Shown piece after piece: positions 7,550 to 12,236 of a stretch of DNA of 12,236 nt. Position numbers and translations under genes: made by a program. This stretch comes from Ruminococcus sp. UBA4350 (lineage in GTDB: Bacteria; Bacillota; Clostridia; Oscillospirales; Ruminococcaceae). The notes below the pieces were generated by a model. The model saw only the letters and a list, made by a program, of their open reading frames with translations. It did no database searches and was not told the origin of the DNA. How positions within the stretch are numbered: position 1 is the stretch's first letter; each line of letters begins with the position of its first letter. The stretch lies in contig DGSY01000200.1 in the NCBI GenBank assembly GCA_002394125.1, positions 1 through 12,236 of the forward strand, written 5' to 3'.

Positions 7550-7978
7550 ATGGCACGAGAAGGCTGGATGGAGTTTGATTGCAGCGCATATTCCAGCCGC
7601 ATCTCGGAGATCGTCCGGCTGTTCGGTCAGATCGGCTGGCGGGTTTCCGAAGACGGCGCTGAATATTACCCGCTGCATGATGACGGTGATCCCGACTGGC
7701 AGCAGACGAAAATGCCGGAAGATACGCTCTTTGCGCTGATCGACGAAAAGCAGCGTGCCGATGAGCATATCGGCGTCATCCTCTATCATGCCTCCGGCAG
7801 CGGGATCATGCTGACTGCGGACAATCCAAAGGAGATATGTCTCGGTCTCGATATTGACCGGAAAACAACTGCATCCGGCTTCACGGATTTTTCATGGTAT
7901 CTGGAAACGATCGCCGCGCCGCTTGAAAAAGCGGGCTGCATCCTCCAGCTGATCCGCTGTGAAGACTTGATCGGATGA
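7550..7978 (+). CDS. Unknown small acidic protein inside the his cluster
   Basis: 142 residues if translation starts at the ATG two bases after the hisC stop. A second ATG at 7568 has AGAAGG 4 bases upstream and gives 136 residues (MEFDCSAYSS...), so the start is uncertain. I do not recognise the family. The protein is soluble, without signal peptide or membrane segments. It has an acidic, Asp-rich stretch around 43-72 (HDDGDPDW, MPEDTLF, DEKQRADEH), a central part that looks beta-rich (HIGVILYHASGSGIML), and a C-terminal amphipathic part (FSWYLETIAAPLEKAGCILQLIRCED). No catalytic motif is evident. It sits tightly between hisC and hisI and shares the neighbours' base composition, so it looks like a co-transcribed member rather than a recent insertion. 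Its function cannot be told from the sequence. Confidence 0.8.
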   Translation: MAREGWMEFDCSAYSSRISEIVRLFGQIGWRVSEDGAEYYPLHDDGDPDWQQTKMPEDTLFALIDEKQRADEHIGVILYHASGSGIMLTADNPKEICLGLDIDRKTTASGFTDFSWYLETIAAPLEKAGCILQLIRCEDLIG

Positions 7979-7991
7979 TCGGAGAATACAT

Positions 7992-8345
7992 ATGATAAAA
8001 GTTGATCTGAATGACCTCGACCGCTTCTTTCAGAAGGGCGAGCTGATCCCGGCGGTCTGCTATGAGGTCGATACGAAAACCGTTCTGATGCTCGCCTATA
8101 TGAACAAGGAAAGCCTGCGCCGCACACTGGAGACCGGCTATACATGGTTCTGGAGCCGCTCGCGGCGGGAATACTGGAACAAGGGCGCGACCTCCGGCCA
8201 TGTGCAGAAGGTTGTTTCGATCTTCGCGGACTGCGATGACGACACACTGCTCGTCAATGTCCGGCAGACCGGCGTCGCCTGTCACACCGGCGCATACAGC
8301 TGCTTTTTCAAGGAAATCTACAACGATGAGGAGAATGAAGCATGA
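7992..8345 (+). CDS. hisI: Phosphoribosyl-AMP cyclohydrolase (HisI, stand-alone)
   Basis: Third step of histidine biosynthesis: opens the adenine ring of phosphoribosyl-AMP, with Zn2+ and Mg2+. At 117 residues it is the cyclohydrolase domain alone, not the HisI-HisE fusion found in many bacteria. Signature stretches are MLAYMNKESLRRTLETG, WFWSRSRREYWNKGATSG, DCDDDTLLVNV and ACHTGAYSCFF. C81, C97 and C104 keep the 16- and 7-residue spacing of the zinc cysteines; D80, D82 and D84 form the metal-binding aspartate set. GGAGA lies 6 bases before the ATG. The stop overlaps the hisE start as ATGA. Confidence 0.96.
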   Translation: MIKVDLNDLDRFFQKGELIPAVCYEVDTKTVLMLAYMNKESLRRTLETGYTWFWSRSRREYWNKGATSGHVQKVVSIFADCDDDTLLVNVRQTGVACHTGAYSCFFKEIYNDEENEA

Positions 8346-8680
8346 CCGTTTACCAGGAGATTTTTGAAGTCATCAAGGCGCGCAAGGCCGCATTCGAGGC
8401 CGGCACCGCGCAGGAGAATTCCTATACCGCATACCTGTTCGACAAGGGCGTTGACAAAATCTGCAAGAAGGTCGGCGAGGAAGCCACCGAGACCGTCATT
8501 GCTGCGAAGAACGGCGACAATGACGAGCTGAAAAATGAGATCAACGATCTGCTCTATCATGTCATGGTTCTGGCTGCCAATCAGGGGCTGGACTGGGCAG
8601 ATGTCGAAAAGGTGCTTGAGGAGCGCAATGAAAAGATCGGCAATCTCAAGCAGTTTCATCAGGTCGATAAGAATACCTGA
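8342..8680 (+). CDS. hisE: Phosphoribosyl-ATP pyrophosphohydrolase (HisE, stand-alone)
   Basis: Second step of the pathway: hydrolyses phosphoribosyl-ATP to phosphoribosyl-AMP and pyrophosphate. The 112 residues form an all-alpha MazG-like protein. The metal-binding EExxE motif is E46, E47 and E50 in KKVGEEATETVIAAKN, and the second acidic helix is ENEINDLLYH-like with E66 and D69. SYTAYLFDKGVDKICKK is the usual HisE block. It overlaps hisI by 4 bp. It is the last recognisable his gene in this cluster. Confidence 0.95.
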   Translation: MTVYQEIFEVIKARKAAFEAGTAQENSYTAYLFDKGVDKICKKVGEEATETVIAAKNGDNDELKNEINDLLYHVMVLAANQGLDWADVEKVLEERNEKIGNLKQFHQVDKNT

Positions 8681-8684
8681 ACCC

Positions 8685-8702
8685 GATTTTCTGCCGAAAA
8701 TC
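8685..8702 (+). repeat. Short inverted repeat after hisE
   Basis: GATTTTC and GAAAATC are a perfect 7-bp inverted repeat around TGCC, starting 4 bases after the hisE stop. The stem is AT-rich and no T-run follows, so it is not a convincing terminator. Its last two bases are the first two bases of the longer hairpin at 8701-8813, so the two compete slightly. Confidence 0.4.
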
Positions 8703-8813
8703 CTCCCGCACAGTCACATTTTCCGCCTGCACTGAATATATTGCATTGAGGATTCCGATTGAGCGCATCCGGATATGCTGCATCGCGGAACTCCAAATCT
8801 GTGACTGGGAGGA
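8701..8813 (+). promoter_or_regulatory. Long leader hairpin that would sequester the next gene's ribosome site
   Basis: The spacer can fold back on itself across its length. TCCTCC (8701-8706) pairs with GGAGGA (8808-8813). CAGTCACA (8711-8718) pairs with TGTGACTG (8800-8807). TTT (8719-8721) pairs with AAA (8795-8797), and TCCGC (8722-8726) with GCGGA (8785-8789). Inside, GCAT/ATGC and GGAT/ATCC pairs continue the hairpin. A 4-base bulge (8707-8710) and small bulges on the right arm interrupt it. The ribosome site GGGAGGA of the gene at 8820 lies entirely in the right arm. It could be a translational switch or a relic of a small inverted-repeat element; no known riboswitch class is recognised. 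No convincing promoter was found in this 139-base spacer. Confidence 0.5.
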
Positions 8814-8819
8814 ATTCAC

Positions 8820-9608
8820 ATGAATGATATGCCGAATGCCGACAGCATCAGTGCCGTGCCGGTCAAGCTCGACCGCGTATTCGACAGCTGCAGCGACAAG
8901 GACTGCATCACGAATTTGCAGGTGATGCTCGAAGGCGGCGAGCTGCCCGCGCAGTATACATCCGTCAAGACGCGCTGCGTTTCGATCGACAATATCTGCA
9001 TGAGCGTGGAGCCGATCCCGTTCAACCGCGGATATTATACCGTCGATATCACCTATACCTTCGGCGTGGAGCTGCTCTGCTATACGCGCACCTGCGAAGC
9101 GCCCGCCGTCATGCACGGCATGGCCAGCGCCTCAAAAAGCGTGATCCTTTACGGCAGCGAATCCAACACGAAAACCTATTTCAGCAACGGCGCCCGCATC
9201 GGCGATACAAACAGCTGCTGCGATGTCGTCAATCTGCCGACCGCAAGCTGTCAGTGTGTCGATCCGATCGCGCTGGAAACGCGTATCTGCGTGCTTCCGC
9301 CGATGCCGCCGATGCTCCCGCCGCAGGATCCGGAGAATTTTCTCCCGCCCGCGCCGCGCAGAACGGTCGTGCTGACGCTCGGTGTCTTTTCGATCGTGGA
9401 GCTGACGCGGCCGGTCACGATGACCGTTGCGGCATATCCGTATCAGGTGCCGACCAAGACCTGCTCTGCGGACAATACCGATTCGCCCTGCGAGGTGTTC
9501 AGCCGCCTGAATTTTCCGACAGAGGAATTCGCACCGGCGGCAGACGGCAGCGTCCGGCAGGAAGCACTGCGGTACGACGGCTTTTCCGGCTATCAGCCGG
9601 TGCAGTAA
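8820..9608 (+). CDS. Conserved cysteine-rich protein of unknown function
   Basis: 262 residues, with GGGAGGA 6-7 bases before the ATG. The segments KLDRVFDSCSDKDCITNLQV, VEPIPFNRGYYTVDITYTF, VILYGSES, CQCVDPIALETRI, LTLGVFSIVELTRPV and SPCEVFSRLNFPTEEF resemble, from memory, an uncharacterised family widespread in Clostridia; I know no experimental function. There are 13 cysteines, many in pairs (CSDKDC, CC, CQC). No signal peptide or membrane segment is visible. A proline-rich linker (about 159-181, LPPMPPMLPPQDP) separates two beta-rich halves that look weakly related, as in an internal duplication. Cysteine richness and absence of export signal would suit a spore-coat or metal-binding protein, but this is inference. 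The gene stands alone between the leader hairpin and a strong terminator. Confidence 0.85.
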   Translation: MNDMPNADSISAVPVKLDRVFDSCSDKDCITNLQVMLEGGELPAQYTSVKTRCVSIDNICMSVEPIPFNRGYYTVDITYTFGVELLCYTRTCEAPAVMHGMASASKSVILYGSESNTKTYFSNGARIGDTNSCCDVVNLPTASCQCVDPIALETRICVLPPMPPMLPPQDPENFLPPAPRRTVVLTLGVFSIVELTRPVTMTVAAYPYQVPTKTCSADNTDSPCEVFSRLNFPTEEFAPAADGSVRQEALRYDGFSGYQPVQ

Positions 9609-9613
9609 CGATC

Positions 9614-9650
9614 AGCGGGATGCGGAACGGCTCCGGCATCCCGCTTTTTT
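9614..9650 (+). terminator. Strong intrinsic terminator
   Basis: AGCGGGATGC (9614-9623) and GCATCCCGCT (9636-9645) form a perfect 10-bp GC-rich stem around a 12-base loop, which has a further GGA/TCC pairing. Six Ts follow at 9645-9650. The hairpin begins 5 bases after the stop of the cysteine-rich gene and is likely also the end of transcripts coming from the his cluster. Confidence 0.92.
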
Positions 9651-9662
9651 ATGAGGTAGCAT

Positions 9663-10157
9663 ATGAATATTATTCCGGCGAAAGCCGCGGATCATGAGAC
9701 TGTCCGGAAGATCACGGAGGAAACGATCCGGACAGTCTATCCGCATTATTATCCGGCCGGTGCCGTGGCATTCTTTCTCGCGCATCACAATGCGGCGGCG
9801 ATCATGCGCGATATCACTGAAAACTGCGTATTTCTGTGTATTTCCGACAGCGGAGAGATCACCGGAACGGTCACGGTCTCCGGCAATGAGATCGGCAGAC
9901 TGTTCGTTCTGCCGCTGTATCAGGGAAACGGCTACGGACGGGCTCTGCTGGATTTTGCGGAATCGCGCATCGCAGAGCAATACGATGAAGCGGAGCTGGA
10001 TGTGTCATTTCCCGCAAAGCCGATCTATCTGAAGCGCGGCTATCAGGCGGTCAGCTGGCACAGTATCGAAACCGAAAACGGCGATCATCTCTGCTTCGAT
10101 CATATGTCGAAGCATCTGAGGAACAATATCACCGGAGGTGAAACAAATGACACATGA
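9663..10157 (+). CDS. GNAT-family N-acetyltransferase
   Basis: A 164-residue single-domain GNAT protein that would transfer an acetyl group from acetyl-CoA to an unknown amine or peptide. The acetyl-CoA pyrophosphate loop is QGNGYG at 87-92 within IGRLFVLPLYQGNGYGRALL (motif A). The C-terminal ELDVSFPAKPIYLKRGYQ block (about 111-128) is motif B and the usual 'YxKxGF' position. The N-terminus (IIPAKAADHETVRKITEETI) is the normal first strand and helix. GAGG lies just upstream of the ATG, which starts only 12 bases after the terminator T-tract. The 3' end overlaps ligA by 11 bp, so the two are probably co-translated. The substrate cannot be inferred from the sequence. Confidence 0.88.
   Translation: MNIIPAKAADHETVRKITEETIRTVYPHYYPAGAVAFFLAHHNAAAIMRDITENCVFLCISDSGEITGTVTVSGNEIGRLFVLPLYQGNGYGRALLDFAESRIAEQYDEAELDVSFPAKPIYLKRGYQAVSWHSIETENGDHLCFDHMSKHLRNNITGGETNDT
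10134..10138 (+). promoter_or_regulatory. Ribosome binding site that sets the ligA start
   Basis: GGAGG ends 8 bases before ATG at 10147. An in-frame GTG at 10138 overlaps this ribosome site and so cannot be the real start. The site lies within the GNAT coding sequence. Confidence 0.75.
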
Positions 10158-12132
10158 AGAAGCTGCACTGCGCGTCAGAGAGCTGACCGCAGAGCTGCTG
10201 CGCATGGCGCATGAATATTACGATCTCGACGCGCCGACCGCAGAGGACTATGAATATGACATGAAAATGGCGGAGCTGCGCGAACTGGAGGCGGCGTTCC
10301 CCGATCTGCTGGAGCCGGATTCCCCGACGCAGCGCGTACAGGGCACAGCGTCCGGCAAATTCGAGAAGGTCACGCATACCGTACAAATGGCGAGCTTGCA
10401 GGATGTCTTTTCGTTTGAGCAGGTCGCGGCATTCGTAGAGCGCGTCAGGTCAGAAGTCGATGCGCCGATGTTCACCGTTGAGCCGAAGATCGACGGACTG
10501 TCCGTGTCACTGGAATACGAGAACGGCATTCTGACACGCGGCTCCACGCGCGGCGACGGCTTTGTCGGCGAAAATGTGACCGCGAATCTCAAAACGATCC
10601 GCAGCATCCCGCTGAAACTCAAGGGCGCACCGGAAAAGCTGGAGGTGCGCGGAGAGGTCTATATGCCGCGTGCATCCTTTGAGCGCCTTTCCGCACAGCA
10701 GGAGGCCGCCGGAGAGGAGCTGTTCAAGAATCCGCGCAATGCCGCTGCGGGATCGCTCCGGCAGAAGGATCCGAAGGTCACGGCGGCGCGGCGGCTTGAT
10801 ATTTTCATATTCAATTTGCAGCAGGTCGAGGGCGAATCCTTTGCTGCACATTCCGAGACGATCGACCGCATGAAGGCACTCGGATTCCCGACGATCCCCT
10901 ATGCAAAATGTCCTGCCGATCCGGAGATGATCCGCACAGAGATCGAGAAGATCGGAGAAATGCGCGGCGCACTCCCCTACGATATCGACGGTGTTGTCAT
11001 CAAGACGGACAGCCTTTCGCAGCGTGACCGGCTCGGCGCGACCGCGAAGTATCCGAAGTGGGCCGTTGCCTACAAATTCCCGCCGGAGGAAAAGCTGACA
11101 AAGCTGCGTGCGATCGAGATTCAGGTCGGACGGACAGGCGTTCTGACGCCGGTCGCGGTCTTTGACGAGATCCAGCTCGCCGGCACGAGCGTTTCCCGCG
11201 CCGTGCTGCACAATCAGCAGTTCATCACCGAAAAGGATATCCGCGTCGGCGACATGATCCGCGTCCGCAAGGCCGGCGACATCATCCCCGAAGTGCTGGC
11301 GTCGGAATCGCATGAGCCGGAATCCGTGCCGTATCACATCCCCGACCGCTGTCCGGTCTGCGGCAGCACCGTCGAGCGGGACGGCGAAGAAGCCGCGCTC
11401 CGCTGCTTCAACCCCGCCTGCCCCGCGCAGATCTTCCGGGCAATCGTGCATTTCGCATCGAAAAATGCGATGAACATTGACGGGATCGGCCCCGCGATCG
11501 TTCAGCAGCTTCTGGATGCAAAGCTGATCGAAACGCCCGCCGATCTCTACACGCTGACCAAAGAAAACCTGCTGACGCTGGAGGGATTCAAGGAGAAATC
11601 TGCGGAGAATCTGCTGACGGCAATCGAAAATTCCAAATCGCAGCCGCTGGACCGCGTGATCGCGGCGCTCGGCATCCGCAATATCGGACAGGCTGCGGCG
11701 ACGCTGCTCTGCAACAGCTTCGGTTCACTTGATGCGATCCGGAATGCGAAGCCGGAGGACATTGCGCAGATCGACGGCTTCGGCGAGATCATGGCGGAAT
11801 CCGTCGCGGAGACATTTGCACGGCCGGATTTTGCAGCCCTGATCGACACGCTCCTTGCCCGCGGCGTGAAAATGGAATATGCCGCGAAAGCAGCCGCGAG
11901 CGACCGCTTTGCGGGCATGACATTCGTGCTGACCGGCACTCTGCCGACCATGAAGCGCAATGACGCAAAGGCGCTGATCGAATCGCACGGCGGAAAGGTC
12001 TCCGGCTCGGTGTCCAAGAAAACGAATGTAGTCGTTGCCGGCGACGATGCCGGAAGCAAGCTCACGAAAGCGGAATCGCTCGGCATTCCCGTCATCGACG
12101 AGGCGGAGCTGCTTCGGCGGTGTAACGAATAA
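10147..12132 (+). CDS. ligA: NAD+-dependent DNA ligase LigA
   Basis: Seals nicks in duplex DNA using NAD+, needed for joining Okazaki fragments and for repair. From ATG 10147 it has 661 residues, full length. Domains in order: Ia NAD-binding helices (YYDLDAPTAEDYEYD, about 20-35); adenylation domain with catalytic K114 in EPKIDGLS and RGSTRGDGFVGENVT; the GTAKYPKWAVAYKFPPEE-like block (ATAKYPKWAVAYKFPPEE); the OB fold (VGRTGVLTPVAVFDEIQLAG, then LHNQQFI); a zinc finger with C402, C405, C420 and C425; helix-hairpin-helix repeats (MNIDGIGPAIVQQL, LGIRNIGQAAA, IDGFGEIMAESV); and a BRCT domain at about 587-661. All key residues are present. It overlaps the GNAT gene by 11 bp. No clear intrinsic terminator follows. 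Confidence 0.97.
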   Translation: MTHEEAALRVRELTAELLRMAHEYYDLDAPTAEDYEYDMKMAELRELEAAFPDLLEPDSPTQRVQGTASGKFEKVTHTVQMASLQDVFSFEQVAAFVERVRSEVDAPMFTVEPKIDGLSVSLEYENGILTRGSTRGDGFVGENVTANLKTIRSIPLKLKGAPEKLEVRGEVYMPRASFERLSAQQEAAGEELFKNPRNAAAGSLRQKDPKVTAARRLDIFIFNLQQVEGESFAAHSETIDRMKALGFPTIPYAKCPADPEMIRTEIEKIGEMRGALPYDIDGVVIKTDSLSQRDRLGATAKYPKWAVAYKFPPEEKLTKLRAIEIQVGRTGVLTPVAVFDEIQLAGTSVSRAVLHNQQFITEKDIRVGDMIRVRKAGDIIPEVLASESHEPESVPYHIPDRCPVCGSTVERDGEEAALRCFNPACPAQIFRAIVHFASKNAMNIDGIGPAIVQQLLDAKLIETPADLYTLTKENLLTLEGFKEKSAENLLTAIENSKSQPLDRVIAALGIRNIGQAAATLLCNSFGSLDAIRNAKPEDIAQIDGFGEIMAESVAETFARPDFAALIDTLLARGVKMEYAAKAAASDRFAGMTFVLTGTLPTMKRNDAKALIESHGGKVSGSVSKKTNVVVAGDDAGSKLTKAESLGIPVIDEAELLRRCNE

Positions 12133-12146
12133 AAAACAGGCTGATT

Positions 12147-12185
12147 ACTATTTGCGGTCGGTAAATTATGGCTAAAACAAATAGT
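12147..12185. repeat. Inverted repeat downstream of ligA
   Basis: ACTATTTG (12147-12154) and CAAATAGT (12178-12185) are exact 8-bp inverted repeats 23 bases apart. No T-run follows on either side in the right place, so a terminator role is doubtful. The surrounding sequence is clearly less GC-rich than the genes. Confidence 0.45.
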
Positions 12186-12215
12186 TTGAATGGTGCCCAT
12201 ATCAAAAGTTTCGCT

Positions 12216-12235
12216 CAAGCCTTTTCAAAGGCTTG
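12216..12235. repeat. Near-contiguous palindrome at the window end, probable dispersed intergenic repeat
   Basis: CAAGCCTTT-TC-AAAGGCTTG is a perfect 9-bp inverted repeat with a 2-base centre. It ends one base from the window edge. Similar strings preceded by AAAGTTTCGCTC are, as I recall, common between genes in Ruminococcus-like genomes, so this is probably part of a longer repeat continuing outside the window. The recollection is not checked. Confidence 0.45.
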
Positions 12236-12236
12236 C

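Noticed and set aside
6384..7589. A 401-codon open frame on the - strand opposite hisC
   Set aside because: Antisense shadow with low-complexity Arg/Asp/Glu/Ile content and no family features; hisC is complete.
8714..8742. Possible promoter in the hisE-cysteine-rich gene spacer (TATATT at 8737-8742)
   Set aside because: The base block 17 bp upstream (TCACAT) is far from TTGACA, and no sigma-G or sigma-E style -35/-10 pair with proper spacing was found.
10507..11451. A 314-codon open frame on the - strand opposite ligA
   Set aside because: Antisense shadow of the ligase adenylation and OB domains; no start signal.
12133..12236. A small coding frame or terminator directly after ligA
   Set aside because: No ribosome site precedes a sensible frame, and neither inverted repeat is followed by a T-run on the + strand.

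Overview
The window is a GC-rich stretch of a Gram-positive chromosome. It most resembles a Clostridia-class Bacillota, probably a Ruminococcus/Oscillospiraceae-type gut bacterium. The grounds are a PolC-type replicative polymerase, a short-form HisG with a HisZ regulatory subunit, separate HisI and HisE proteins, strong AGGAGG-type ribosome binding sites, and C-ending codon use throughout. The genus is an inference; no rRNA is present. Every gene I accept is on the + strand.

Layout: (1) bases 1-2274 are the 3' half of polC, cut by the window edge. (2) A 94-base gap carries a good sigma-A-type promoter whose -35 starts one base after the polC stop. A perfect 20-bp palindrome overlaps its -10, and a second, imperfect 20-bp palindrome sits over the likely transcription start. 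(3) A unidirectional cluster follows: an unknown polytopic membrane protein, hisZ, hisG, hisD, hisC, an unknown 142-residue protein, hisI and hisE. Several stops and starts overlap (ATGA at hisD/hisC and hisI/hisE). (4) A 139-base spacer can fold into a long imperfect hairpin that would bury the ribosome binding site of the next gene, a cysteine-rich protein of unknown function. That gene ends at a strong intrinsic terminator. (5) A GNAT acetyltransferase starts 12 bases after the terminator T-tract and overlaps ligA, the NAD+-dependent DNA ligase, by 11 bp. (6) The last ~100 bases are less GC-rich and hold two inverted repeats that look like the start of a dispersed intergenic repeat.

Functionally the core is histidine biosynthesis: HisZ/HisG make phosphoribosyl-ATP, HisE and HisI carry out the next two steps, and HisC and HisD act late. 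hisB, hisH, hisA and hisF are not in the window. polC and ligA, replication genes, flank the cluster.

The most interesting parts are the double-palindrome promoter (candidate operator of the TrpR-family histidine regulator HisR/YerC), the two unknown genes inside the his cluster, and the spacer hairpin before the cysteine-rich gene. No CRISPR array, tRNA, rRNA, insertion sequence or defence system was seen, and no stretch longer than 300 bases lacks a gene.
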